Source: a virus
Length of the DNA stretch: 21,317 nucleotides
Strand: one strand, 5' to 3'
Virus record (IMG/VR): IMGVR_UViG_3300042542_000330
Location: 1 to 21,317 of that record
Shown one piece after another: positions 6,744 through 14,092 of the stretch (position 1 is the first letter of the stretch; every line of letters starts with the position of its first letter). Made by a program: the position numbers and the translations under genes. The notes under the pieces are model-generated. The model saw only the letters and a list, made by a program, of their open reading frames with translations, ran no database searches and had not been told where the DNA came from.

Positions 6744-7420
6744 GCTGTACGCTTCCACATCGCTACGGTGATGTACGGCTGGAGGTTGGCGTTTGTACCG
6801 GATGCGCCTTCTGTGCTGTTGGCAACAGTGATGCCTGTAACAGCAGACCCAGTGTTTGTCGTAGAAGAACCTGAACCGCCGTCAGCAGCACCCCCTGCAC
6901 CAGAAGGGGCTAGATACGTATGTACGTGCCCTGGATCGGTAACAGTGGCTGTGTGAGTGTGACTAACAACAACAGCATCCTTGCTGCCACCAGTTTCTTC
7001 CAAGGTGTCGAACAAGGTATCACTACCGTTCAAGCCCACCATGACACGACCAGCACCGAAGGCTACCCAAGTACCAAAACCTAACAATGTAGCAGGGTTG
7101 GTTGTTACACCTGAGTTGATATAGATCGAGCCGACAGGAAACAAAGCGTCTTTTACAGCAGCAGCCACATCTTGCACGAAAGCGGTAGTGGCGAGTTTGG
7201 TGGTGTCGTCGGTCGCCGCTTGCGTCACACCTGTTGTACCAGTGGGCAGCACTGGATTGCCTGTGAACGTGGGGGACGTCAAATCAGCTTTGGTCGCCAC
7301 GGCCACAGCAATGTTGACGAATTCCGTGTTGATCTCGGTGCCCTTGACGATCTTCAGCGGGTCGCCAGACGGTAGCGCATCTTTCGTGGCGAAATTCGTA
7401 CTTTGTATGTAATTGGACAT
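6740..7420 (-). CDS. tail fibre with phage collar-type, HxH C-terminus
   Basis: 226 residues, start preceded by AAGGAAACTGAT. Residues 48-60 (LTSPTFTGNPVLP) match the short repeat of phage tail fibres, and TTKLATTAFVQ at 73-83 is the usual companion segment. From about 93 (LFPVGSIYINSG) comes a collar-like head with GFGTWVAFGAGRVMVG, then two HxH motifs (H154/H156 and H165/H167), which in related fibre tips bind metal along a trimer axis. The end NLQPYITVAMWKRTA is the typical terminus of this family. Likely a trimeric receptor-binding fibre attached to the nozzle gene product encoded just upstream. Confidence 0.85.
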   Translation of the reverse strand: MSNYIQSTNFATKDALPSGDPLKIVKGTEINTEFVNIAVAVATKADLTSPTFTGNPVLPTGTTGVTQAATDDTTKLATTAFVQDVAAAVKDALFPVGSIYINSGVTTNPATLLGFGTWVAFGAGRVMVGLNGSDTLFDTLEETGGSKDAVVVSHTHTATVTDPGHVHTYLAPSGAGGAADGGSGSSTTNTGSAVTGITVANSTEGASGTNANLQPYITVAMWKRTA

Positions 7421-7437
7421 ATCAGTTTCCTTGAAGA

Positions 7438-8982
7438 TCAGGACATCTTGCCATCTTTGGATTGGATTTCAATCCGCTGAATCGACAGCGGTGCGCCGTT
7501 GATGTTGGATTCGTATCCGGTTTGCACGATTTTACCGCTGCCAGTGGCTTGAACGCTCAAAGTTTGCAAGGCCACGCCATCAGAATACTGGGCGATGTTG
7601 TATTCGCCAATTCCGTACTCAGACACACCTTGCGTTGGGATCAGCGCGTTGGCCGACAAGTAGTTGGTGCTGAAGTCAAAACCCCACTTCATCGTCACAA
7701 ACTGGTTCGTGCCGCCGATCACCACCACCTTCAGGCGCTTGAGCAGCGACGTGACGTTGGCGTTACCCAAGTCAGCGTGGTTGGTGAAATACTGCATCCG
7801 GTAGGCCGAAGTGTGGTCTTGGTAGGTGCTGTACTTGCCGATGTAGCCATTCTTGCCGATCAGCACGTCACCGTTGCGCCGCGAGAGCAGCGCCGTTGGC
7901 TCAATTGAGTTCCATGTAGTGACGCGAAACGAGCCGTCTTGCAACTGCACGCGGGTGTCAAAGCAGTACACCTCCTTGACCGACGGCAGCGTCAGCAGAT
8001 AGAACGCCCCTGCTTCTGAGTACACCGACTTGATGTTGGCCAGCGTCTCGCCAGCCACAATCGACATGAAGTCGCTGCGGATGTTCTTGGACAGATCGCC
8101 CAGCGGGGCTGACTTCTCAACAATCGTCCTGGCAAACGACCGGATGCCCGAGTTGGACAAGAACAAGATGTCCTTGCCTGTGCTCTGGATGGAGTCGCGG
8201 GCGATGCAGCCAATGCCGCCCACCGTGTCGCTCAGGCTCATTGTGGCTGGCGTCGTAGCGTTGGCGTAGACCAGAATCTGGCGGCTGCCGAAGATGATCA
8301 GGAAGCTGTTGTGCGCTGCCAAGCCGGTGATGTTGTCTGCGCCGTTGGGCCACACACGGTCGATGTTGAGCGAGCCAGCGGTGCCAGTGCTCCAGATGTG
8401 GCCAGCCAACAAGTCAGAAAAGAACACCGTGACGTTGTCGGTGGCAGTATCTGCAACCCACAGCCGACCAAAGGCCGACAGCACGATGTTGCCCGAAGGC
8501 ACAGTGCCGACGTAGCCAGTCTTCTCGGTAACGCGGCGATAGGTGGTCGTGCTGACGGCTGGATCGAAGATCAGCGGGTCGTGGCCCGCTTGGAAGAAGT
8601 AAGTGATGCCATTGAGCGAAGCCACCGACCAGTTACTGGCCGTGATCGTCGGCGCTGTACCCCCGCCCCCATATGTCAGTTCAGACACGGCGTTGGAGCC
8701 GTCCAGCTTGAACAGCTTGTTGTTGCCAGCAAACAGGATCGTCAGCGTGCCGTCAGCCTGCACCAGCTCATGGATGACGCCCACGTTGTTGGCCCCGAGG
8801 TCGCCAGACGACGAGTTGACCCGTGCCCAGCCTTTGCGTGCGCCGATGCGACCGTACTGGTCAATGATGCAGTTCGTCGCGACCAAAGCAAAGCCAGCCG
8901 CCAAGTCCAGCGGCGAGTCTTGCGTGTTCAGGCCAAAAAAGCCTGGCGCTGAGATGCTTGCGGTCTGGAGGGTTTGGCTCAT
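7438..8982 (-). CDS. tail tubular protein B / nozzle protein (T7 gp12-like)
   Basis: 514 residues, beginning with an ATGA overlap with the adaptor gene. The N-terminus GFFGLNTQDSPLDLAAGFALVATNCIIDQYGRIGARKGW is characteristic of phage nozzle proteins. Blade-like beta repeats follow (GITYFFQAGHDPLIFD, AFGRLWVADTATDNVTVFFSD, NSFLIIFGSRQILVYAN), indicating a beta-propeller. It is shorter than T7 gp12 (794 residues). It forms the distal tube of the short tail through which DNA exits. The adjacent adaptor gene supports the call. Confidence 0.85.
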   Translation of the reverse strand: MSQTLQTASISAPGFFGLNTQDSPLDLAAGFALVATNCIIDQYGRIGARKGWARVNSSSGDLGANNVGVIHELVQADGTLTILFAGNNKLFKLDGSNAVSELTYGGGGTAPTITASNWSVASLNGITYFFQAGHDPLIFDPAVSTTTYRRVTEKTGYVGTVPSGNIVLSAFGRLWVADTATDNVTVFFSDLLAGHIWSTGTAGSLNIDRVWPNGADNITGLAAHNSFLIIFGSRQILVYANATTPATMSLSDTVGGIGCIARDSIQSTGKDILFLSNSGIRSFARTIVEKSAPLGDLSKNIRSDFMSIVAGETLANIKSVYSEAGAFYLLTLPSVKEVYCFDTRVQLQDGSFRVTTWNSIEPTALLSRRNGDVLIGKNGYIGKYSTYQDHTSAYRMQYFTNHADLGNANVTSLLKRLKVVVIGGTNQFVTMKWGFDFSTNYLSANALIPTQGVSEYGIGEYNIAQYSDGVALQTLSVQATGSGKIVQTGYESNINGAPLSIQRIEIQSKDGKMS

Positions 8983-9626
8983 ATCGCGACAAACTCTTGG
9001 TTCTCTGGGTAGCGGGTGCTCTCCAGCGCAATGTAGTCGGCCAGCATCCCGCGATAGAGCTGGTACGCCTCAGACGAGTTGAGACCGCCGTCTTCACCGC
9101 GCTCGACCAGCGCCCGAGCGTAGGCGTTTTGCACCACCAGCACGTCAGGCACCATCACCACGGTGCTGTCTGAGGTCAAGGGCGCTTGAGGCACAGTCAG
9201 CGCAAAGGGAATTGTGTAGACGTTATCTGGACGGTCGTACAGTACCACCTTGGTGTCGCCGTTGCCGTCCACGCCGTCAAATGCGTAGTATTCTGGGATG
9301 CCACTGATCGCGGGAACCAAGTTCTGAAAACGGTTCATCTCCACAAAGCTGATGTTTTGCAGACCGACGTTGGCAGTGACGTTGAGGGCGTCCATCACCT
9401 GGAACTTCTGGCCAGCGCCTGTCATCGAGTAGATGTAGGTGCCCGGCGTCGTGGTGATCGTCACAGTCTGACCCAGCACGTTCCAACTGAACGCGTCCTC
9501 GATCTGGCGCTTGGCGTCGTTGACAAACCGCCCGATCAGGGCCGAGTAGGTTGTTTCGTTGCTGGACGACACCTGCGTCTCGCGCAGCCGGACCAGCACG
9601 TCGTTGATGAGTTGAAGGTAGGTCAT
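8979..9626 (-). CDS. tail adaptor / tail tubular protein A (T7 gp11-like)
   Basis: 215 residues, close to the roughly 196 of T7 gp11. Hallmarks are MTYLQLINDVLVRLRE at the start, YSALIGRFVNDAKRQIEDAFSW at about 27-48, and a C-terminal helical bundle (ALVERGEDGGL...ALESTRYP). It forms a ring connecting portal to nozzle. Overlaps both neighbours by ATGA, and adaptor followed by nozzle is the conserved podovirus order. Confidence 0.88.
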   Translation of the reverse strand: MTYLQLINDVLVRLRETQVSSSNETTYSALIGRFVNDAKRQIEDAFSWNVLGQTVTITTTPGTYIYSMTGAGQKFQVMDALNVTANVGLQNISFVEMNRFQNLVPAISGIPEYYAFDGVDGNGDTKVVLYDRPDNVYTIPFALTVPQAPLTSDSTVVMVPDVLVVQNAYARALVERGEDGGLNSSEAYQLYRGMLADYIALESTRYPENQEFVAI

Positions 9627-9961
9627 TGGCGTGTCAATCCGATTTGTTCAAAGGTTGCGATGACAGAAATAGTTGAGCCAGATTCTGATAGCGCAGTGAT
9701 GTAGTCGCCTTCTTCTAAAACAAAGTACTGGTTGAGCTCAATCTCGGCAAGCGTCGATTTACCAGTGAGCGTGAACTCAGTGGTGATTGGTATGGTTGAA
9801 GCTGCGCTTGCGTCATACCAACTAAAACTGATGTGCTTGTTTGAGCTGCCGTTATTCGATGCGTGAAGAAGCACACACTTAGCGTAATAGCCAGTCGGCA
9901 CTGTATACAGCGTTGTAGCTGTAGCAGCAGTTAAATTTCTACCGACTGATACTGGTCTCAT
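9623..9961 (-). CDS. beta-rich hypothetical, probable minor structural protein
   Basis: 112 residues with an ATGA overlap on each side. Sequence is beta-strand rich (TLYTVPTGYYAKCVLLHASN, HISFSWYDAS, YFVLEEGDYITALS) and ends FEQIGLTRQ. This resembles small virion proteins with a jelly-roll or Ig-like fold that often lie beside tail or head genes. No enzymatic motif. Its place immediately before the adaptor supports a virion role, but this is inferred. Confidence 0.65.
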   Translation of the reverse strand: MRPVSVGRNLTAATATTLYTVPTGYYAKCVLLHASNNGSSNKHISFSWYDASAASTIPITTEFTLTGKSTLAEIELNQYFVLEEGDYITALSESGSTISVIATFEQIGLTRQ

Positions 9962-10251
9962 TTCTTGTTCCTTGCGGAGATCGCTTTGGCTTTGGCCTTA
10001 GCGTCCTCTTTGGACGATGCGCCCCAAGCCTTCAGAGACAAGAGTAGCCGGGTGGGCTTACCATCTTTCATCTCAGGCCCAGGCATATTGCCCATGCGTG
10101 CTAAAAAGGAGGCCCTACGAGGGTTGTCGCCCGACTTCACAGGGGCTTTGAGATTGCCCCCGGTTGACGCATTATAAGACGCCCGACCCTTGGCATTCAA
10201 GCCTCCGGTCTTGGCTTGTCCTTCTTTGCGTTGCCAAGCGGGCGTTTTCAT
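9958..10251 (-). CDS. DUF6321-like basic small protein
   Basis: 97 residues with MKTPAWQRKEGQ at the start, GGLNAKGRASYN at about 16-27, VKSGDNPRRASFLARMGNMPGP at about 38-59, and a Lys-rich end. I recognise this as the pattern of a widespread phage family (DUF6321) of unknown function; the family name is from memory. It is strongly basic, so DNA or RNA contact is plausible. The last of four basic genes linked by 1- or 4-base overlaps. Confidence 0.75.
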   Translation of the reverse strand: MKTPAWQRKEGQAKTGGLNAKGRASYNASTGGNLKAPVKSGDNPRRASFLARMGNMPGPEMKDGKPTRLLLSLKAWGASSKEDAKAKAKAISARNKK

Positions 10252-10394
10252 TTCTTTTTAGCCGTTTTAGCCGCAGCTTTGAAGGCGGCGGCTGTTGGAG
10301 CACCCTTGGTGCCGGGTCTGCGCATCTTCTCGCCAGAACCCGCTTTGATGCGCTCTTTCTTGGCGTTGATGTTGGCGTAGAGGCCGGGCTTCAT
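10248..10394 (-). CDS. lysine-rich 48-residue phage protein
   Basis: Starts MKPGLYANINAKKERIKAGSGEKMRRPGTKGAP and ends in an Ala/Lys helix (AAAKTAKKK). ATGA overlaps at both ends (10391-10394 and 10248-10251). The GLYANINAKxxRIxxGSxEKMRxPGxKGAPT pattern recurs in phages as far as I recall, without known function. Very basic, with no Cys or hydrophobic core, so probably nucleic-acid-binding or unstructured. Confidence 0.7.
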   Translation of the reverse strand: MKPGLYANINAKKERIKAGSGEKMRRPGTKGAPTAAAFKAAAKTAKKK

Positions 10395-10546
10395 TTTTTC
10401 TTCCTCGCCTTGCCAGCTTGCGACAGGGCGATGGCCACTGCCTGCTTCTTGGATTTGACAACGGGGCCACCCTTGCCCGAGTTCAGCTCACCAGCCTTGA
10501 ACTCGCGCATGACCTTGCTGATCTTCTTTTCAGCTTTGGTCTTCAT
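10391..10546 (-). CDS. DUF6496-like basic small protein
   Basis: 51 residues. The pattern KKISKVMREFKAGELNSG, then PVVKSKKQAVAIALSQAGKA matches the DUF6496 family (from memory), found in phages and bacteria and of unknown function. The tail is poly-Lys. It starts at a one-base TGATG overlap with the preceding gene and ends in an ATGA overlap. Probably binds DNA or RNA given its charge. Confidence 0.75.
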   Translation of the reverse strand: MKTKAEKKISKVMREFKAGELNSGKGGPVVKSKKQAVAIALSQAGKARKKK

Positions 10547-10695
10547 CAGTAGCCCCGCTTGGCTTTATTGGTTGCGGTGCGAGAGCCGCGAACAGGCATG
10601 GACTTGACGGGCTTGCCCGACTTCATCGACATCTCTTTGGCTTCTTTTTTGCCCTTGGGTGTGTAGGCAAACTTCTTTGTTCCGACCATTGGCAT
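10546..10695 (-). CDS. lysine-rich 49-residue phage protein
   Basis: Starts MPMVGTKKFAYTPKGKKEAKEMS, then SGKPVKSMPVRGSRTATNKAKRGY. An AAGGAG site is seven bases before the ATG at 10695. The VGxKKFxYTPxGKKxAK pattern is a common start of tiny basic proteins in environmental phages, as far as I recall. It is rich in Lys and Gly and lacks hydrophobic segments. First of the four-gene basic cassette. Confidence 0.7.
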   Translation of the reverse strand: MPMVGTKKFAYTPKGKKEAKEMSMKSGKPVKSMPVRGSRTATNKAKRGY

Positions 10696-10705
10696 GATGT
10701 GCTCC

Positions 10706-10921
10706 TTAGATGATTGATTCAACTGTTTTGCGGGGGCGACCCATGCGCTTTACAGGTGTTGGGGCCGTCATCGGTAACTCTTTGCTGGCCTCTTGGACCT
10801 GCACTTGCTCGCCTTGCTCATCGACCAAAACGTAGCCGCCGTGGCCGCGCATCGAGTCAATGTCGTGCTGTAAAGTGAACGTCACCGTATTACCACTTGC
10901 CAAACAACGAAATGTAGCCAT
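10706..10921 (-). CDS. small hypothetical protein with AT-hook-like tail
   Basis: 71 residues. The N-terminus MATFRCLASGNTVTF and HDIDSMRGHGGYVLVDE form a likely compact domain. The C-terminus carries KRMGRPRKT (about 58-66), similar to the GRP core of AT-hook DNA-binding peptides. The GGAG ribosome binding site overlaps the end of the upstream terminator T-run, so transcripts that read through are immediately translatable. Family unknown. Confidence 0.65.
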   Translation of the reverse strand: MATFRCLASGNTVTFTLQHDIDSMRGHGGYVLVDEQGEQVQVQEASKELPMTAPTPVKRMGRPRKTVESII

Positions 10922-10930
10922 AAAAACTCC

Positions 10931-10958
10931 AAAAAAAAGGGGGCGCGTGGCCCCCTTT
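10931..10958 (-). terminator. intrinsic terminator, strong
   Basis: On the minus strand a perfect 9-bp stem (arms 10950-10958 and 10936-10944, GC-rich core GGGGGC/GCCCCC) with a 5-base loop (10945-10949) is followed by eight T (10931-10938; the first three also lie in the stem). This is a textbook Rho-independent terminator, placed between the 108-residue gene and the next gene. Confidence 0.88.
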
Positions 10959-10962
10959 CTGT

Positions 10963-11289
10963 TTAGACTACCGCCCGAGCAACGATGAGTTGCAAAGTGG
11001 TAGACGCCAAGTTCACCGAAGACCCGGTTGGGTTGTAGGTCACGATTGTCACGGTGTTGGCAGCGGAAACATAAGCCCGTTTGACCAGGCCAGCCTCGCT
11101 GACGCCATGTGAAAAACCGAGAACCATGTCGCCCAGCGCAACGCCGGGGACAGTCACTGTGTCTGTATCTGTCGCACCGCCAGCAACAGCGCCAGCGTCA
11201 AGAGTACAGGTCACATCCCAAGTGTCTGTGAACAGACCTCGGAATTGGTCATTCCCGCGACGGGAAGTAATTGCGGATGCAGCAGCCAT
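10963..11289 (-). CDS. small putative capsid-associated protein
   Basis: 108 residues with a strong AAAGGAG site eight bases before ATG. Sequence after residue 20 is beta-rich with VPGVALGDMVLGFSHGVS, YVSAANTVTIVTYNPTG and NLASTTLQLIVARA. Comparable small proteins directly downstream of coat genes often act as head decoration or stabilising proteins. This one is bracketed by two hairpin terminators, so it is transcribed with, but less than, the coat gene. Capsid role is inferred. Confidence 0.65.
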   Translation of the reverse strand: MAAASAITSRRGNDQFRGLFTDTWDVTCTLDAGAVAGGATDTDTVTVPGVALGDMVLGFSHGVSEAGLVKRAYVSAANTVTIVTYNPTGSSVNLASTTLQLIVARAVV

Positions 11290-11302
11290 TTGAATCTCCT
11301 TT

Positions 11303-11332
11303 AAAAGACGCCCCCGGCTTGTGACCGGGGGC
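11303..11332 (-). terminator. hairpin terminator after the major capsid gene
   Basis: On the minus strand an 8-bp GC stem (arms 11325-11332 and 11310-11317, GCCCCCGG/CCGGGGGC) with a 7-base loop (11318-11324) is followed, after three bases, by TTTT (11303-11306). The short T-run suggests partial termination. It sits just downstream of the coat stop codon, the place of the terminator after gene 10 in T7. Confidence 0.75.
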
Positions 11333-11338
11333 TATTCA

Positions 11339-12313
11339 TTAGGCTGGTACAGCCAAGGCGTAAGCGGCGGAAGCGTTAGCAGCCGACGAAGAGGCGGCAG
11401 TACGCAGGGCCTTCACGCCGTACAGAGTGTCAGCAGTGAACAGGGTACCGAGGTATTCCTGCTTGTACTGAGTCTGCGAACGGATGCCCATCTGCTCAAC
11501 CAGCACCATCGCGTCGCGGTGGCCCATCAAGCAGATACGGTCAGCGCCGCTGTTACCAGCGCCGGTGTCGGCGTTGGAAGAAGCGAACACAGCCATACCG
11601 TAGAGCTGACCGATTTCACCGTTGCGGATAGCGTCGCCGTTGCCGATGAACGCTTGCTCGGTGTAACGGGCCAGACCCATCAGGGTGTTGCGGCTCGAAG
11701 GAGGGATCAGGAAGAAACGACCGTCCATAGGAACGTCGTTGTCGTCCAGGCGCTGGATGGTGCGGCGGATAGCAGCGTCAGTCAGAGCAGCAGCGTTGGA
11801 AGTCGAGCTGTTGTAGGCAGTCGTACCGTCGGAACCAACGTAAGCCTTTGTGGAGCTGGCGCTGGTTGCGTAGTCGTCTGTACCCACGGTCGCGCCGTTG
11901 AAGGCACGGCCCAACTGGACCAAGCTGGTGTCGATGCGGCGGGCCAAGGCATAACCGGCGTCTTCTGTGTAGAAAGAACGCAGCGATGTCAGGGCTTGCA
12001 CTTCAACGATGTCTTCGATCAAGCGGCTGTATTCGTAGTGTTGGTTGATCAACACTTGAATGTTGGTGTCGCTCTCTGCAATCAGAGTCACGGCATCAGT
12101 AGCGGCTTTGGCCGAAGCGTTGCCACGGGCTGGGCTAGGGATGTTGACGGTATCACCCTTCTTGCCTTTGAAAGACATCTTCTTGACCAGGTTGGCCAAG
12201 ACGAGGTTTTTCTTATAGGCAGCAACGATTTCATCAGACCAGATTTCTGGGATGAAGTTCGCTGCGGAGGTGGTGGTTACCGAGTTGGTTGGGGAAAATG
12301 CTTGGTTTGCCAT
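11339..12313 (-). CDS. major capsid protein
   Basis: 324 residues, preceded by GGAG eight bases from ATG. The N-terminus FIPEIWSDEIVAAYKKNLVLANLVKKMSFKGKKGDTVNIPSPARG is typical of podovirus HK97-fold coat proteins. Other hallmarks are DTNIQVLINQHYEYSRLIEDIVEVQA, RFFLIPPSSRNTLMG (PPSSR at the P-domain strand) and the C-terminal LMGHRDAMVLVEQMG. The scaffold gene lies directly upstream and a terminator directly downstream. No fused decoration domain seen. Confidence 0.9.
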   Translation of the reverse strand: MANQAFSPTNSVTTTSAANFIPEIWSDEIVAAYKKNLVLANLVKKMSFKGKKGDTVNIPSPARGNASAKAATDAVTLIAESDTNIQVLINQHYEYSRLIEDIVEVQALTSLRSFYTEDAGYALARRIDTSLVQLGRAFNGATVGTDDYATSASSTKAYVGSDGTTAYNSSTSNAAALTDAAIRRTIQRLDDNDVPMDGRFFLIPPSSRNTLMGLARYTEQAFIGNGDAIRNGEIGQLYGMAVFASSNADTGAGNSGADRICLMGHRDAMVLVEQMGIRSQTQYKQEYLGTLFTADTLYGVKALRTAASSSAANASAAYALAVPA

Positions 12314-12334
12314 GTTAAAAGCTCCAGAGTTAAA

Positions 12335-13075
12335 TTATCGAACACGCCCTTCAGAGTACGCCTGCATGATTTCATCACTCAGTGTTTCGTACCTTCCGGG
12401 GTCTGTCATCTTGAGACGAATGAGGTCGGCTCGTCGGTAGACTCGTTTTGAACTCTCGCCAGAGCCACCTACGTCAACTTGCGCGGCTTTCATGCTTTTG
12501 GCCCGAGTGGCGTCAGACGCTTTCTCGGTTTCCTTGGCCTTGATGCCACGAAGCTGCTTGAAGGTGGACAACAGTTCATTGGCCGAATCATAGTCAAACT
12601 CTCCATCGGCTTTCGCGTAAAGACCCAAACGCACAGGTGAAGACTTCACCCAGTTTTGGAACTCAGAATCATTGACGACTTCGGAAAAGTCGGGGTGATC
12701 CTGCGCCAGCTTTTGCTGAATTTGCATCCGTTTGAACTCTTGGCTCGCCTGGCGAGCTGCAAGAACGTCGGGATGTTTATCAATCGTCGCTTGAACTGCT
12801 TTTTGAGGGTTCTCAAAAAAGTCAACTTCAGGTTCTTCCTCCTGAATACGCTGCTGCTTAGAATTGAGGTTCTGCTTGAGCAACTCATCAGCTAATTTAC
12901 GGACTTCGCCGACCTCTTGGGCCTGCTTGCCAATCAGCTTTTCAGCTTCTTGGTGCATCCGCACAACTTCTTCGAGACTTTTGGCCCTGTATTTCTCAGG
13001 AAGTTCCGGCGCAGTTGTCTTTGCTTCTTCAGTTTCGAGTTCGCCTAGCGGCTCAGATTCATTGTCAATCAACAT
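12335..13075 (-). CDS. capsid assembly scaffolding protein
   Basis: 246 residues from ATG at 13075, chosen because AGGA is seven bases upstream; an upstream in-frame ATG at 13111 gives 12 extra, less plausible residues. The N-terminus is acidic (NESEPLGELETEEAK), then LPEKYRAKSLEEVVRMHQEAEKLIGKQAQEVGEVRK, a region typical of podovirus scaffolds. A long helical middle and a basic C-terminus (KRVYRRADLIRLKM...AYSEGRVR) would contact the coat. It is directly followed by the coat gene. Confidence 0.85.
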   Translation of the reverse strand: MLIDNESEPLGELETEEAKTTAPELPEKYRAKSLEEVVRMHQEAEKLIGKQAQEVGEVRKLADELLKQNLNSKQQRIQEEEPEVDFFENPQKAVQATIDKHPDVLAARQASQEFKRMQIQQKLAQDHPDFSEVVNDSEFQNWVKSSPVRLGLYAKADGEFDYDSANELLSTFKQLRGIKAKETEKASDATRAKSMKAAQVDVGGSGESSKRVYRRADLIRLKMTDPGRYETLSDEIMQAYSEGRVR

Positions 13076-13126
13076 ATTGGGTTCCTGCCAAAATGGTTGT
13101 AGGATAATCAACTCGGCGCTGGGCGC

Positions 13127-13354
13127 TTATGAGTTGGCTTTGCGCTCGGCGTTCAACTTTTCGATGTGTTTGCGCTCAAACCGACCGTATTCGCTCGGAA
13201 ATTGCCCAGACCACCCCTCCAACTTGAACGTCGGTGCGCTCATGATGCGTTGGGCAAGCCCACCGCACCCACACTGCACACTGGCCGTCTCATAATCGAC
13301 CAGTGCCTCAGTGCGCTGCCCGCAATTGCAGGCAAATTCATAGATTCTTCTCAT
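13127..13354 (-). CDS. FmdB-like zinc-ribbon protein
   Basis: 75 residues. The start MRRIYEFACNCGQRTEALVDYE and QCGCGGLAQRIMSAPTF follow the FmdB regulatory-protein family, where the Cys pairs are normally CxxC. Here both pairs are CxC (C9/C11 and C28/C30). The C-terminus is basic with SEYGRFERKHIEKLNAERK. GAGG six bases before the ATG; overlaps the upstream gene by 17 bases. Role in the phage unknown; perhaps a virion or regulatory zinc protein. Zinc binding is inferred from the Cys pattern. Confidence 0.75.
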   Translation of the reverse strand: MRRIYEFACNCGQRTEALVDYETASVQCGCGGLAQRIMSAPTFKLEGWSGQFPSEYGRFERKHIEKLNAERKANS

Positions 13355-13577
13355 TCAAATCCTCATATGCTCGTTCGCTGACCCCTTTCAGGGTTTTCAG
13401 CCAAGTCAGGATCGAAATCTCGCCTTTGCGAAATTGTAGGCTTTTTTCATCTGCAATGGTAGAGACATTATTCATCGCCTCTAGCATCACATCAACATCT
13501 TCCATCAAATCAAGCCAGCCTTGCTGGGAGAATAAATCGAAGCGGTCTTCGTAGTACTTTTGTAATTCTGGCGTCAT
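13338..13577 (-). CDS. conserved phage hypothetical protein
   Basis: 79 residues if started at MTPELQKYYEDRFDLF (ATG 13577). A GTG at 13589 would give a GTGA overlap with the endolysin stop and four extra residues; the MTPE start resembles homologues as I recall them. The pattern GWLDLMEDVDVMLEAMN, then DEKSLQFRKGEISILTWLKTLKGVSERAYEDL is helical and acidic, and recurs next to lysozyme genes in environmental podoviruses. Function unknown. Confidence 0.7.
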   Translation of the reverse strand: MTPELQKYYEDRFDLFSQQGWLDLMEDVDVMLEAMNNVSTIADEKSLQFRKGEISILTWLKTLKGVSERAYEDLNEKNL

Positions 13578-13585
13578 GTGTTGTC

Positions 13586-14092
13586 TCACGATAAAAATAA
13601 GGCAATTTCGGCTTCCCGGCGCTTGACCAGCCCCGGCAAGACTTTACCACCACCTTTGGTCCAAGCGCGGAATGCTTCGGCTGCGCCTTCCCAATCCCCC
13701 CGGTTGGCTTTCATGCGGATGGTGCTGCGTTGCAAGTTGCCCAGCCCGAAGTTAAAACTTATAGAGACCAGAGCGTCAAAGCTGCCTTGACGGCCAACAC
13801 AGCCGGGAACAAGTCGTAGAACACCGCGTTCAAAAGTTGCGACGTCCTCACGGAATAATTGGTCGATTTCTGCTTTCGTCCAGACACGGTTGTCCTCCGG
13901 TTTCAAGGGCATCTCTTTGCGGATCATGGGGATGGTCTTGCCCTCCACGCGCACCACGGGCAGCCTGATCTGTTCTTGGTACAGGACGTGGCCGTAGCCG
14001 ATCGTCCAAATGTGCGCTGGGCAAAGGTAAGGTCGAGAGCGAAAGCCCTCGTACTTGTGCATCAGGTCTTCGCCCGCCTTGCTCAGTTTCAC
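13586..14092 (-). CDS. endolysin, GH24 lysozyme (T4/lambdoid type)
   Basis: 168 residues from a GTG at 14092. That start gives a GTGA overlap with the holin stop and has GGAG six bases upstream, so it is preferred over a TTG at 14122. The catalytic pattern E-x8-C-x5-T is present: E15, C24, T30 (KYEGFRSRPYLCPAHIWT), followed by IGYGH. The later FDALVSISFNFGLGNLQRST and GLVKRREAEIALF are also family hallmarks. It cleaves the peptidoglycan glycan strand. There is no signal or anchor at the N-terminus, so it depends on the adjacent holin for release. Confidence 0.9.
   Translation of the reverse strand: MKLSKAGEDLMHKYEGFRSRPYLCPAHIWTIGYGHVLYQEQIRLPVVRVEGKTIPMIRKEMPLKPEDNRVWTKAEIDQLFREDVATFERGVLRLVPGCVGRQGSFDALVSISFNFGLGNLQRSTIRMKANRGDWEGAAEAFRAWTKGGGKVLPGLVKRREAEIALFLS

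Noticed and set aside
11321-12451. 376-residue plus-strand open frame
   Set aside because: Antisense of the major capsid gene and part of the scaffold gene; the coat call is far stronger.
13076-13126. Promoter or terminator between the FmdB-like and scaffold genes
   Set aside because: Small GC palindrome (GCGC-CCA-GCGC) but no T-run, and no convincing -35/-10 pair; only a ribosome binding site is supported.
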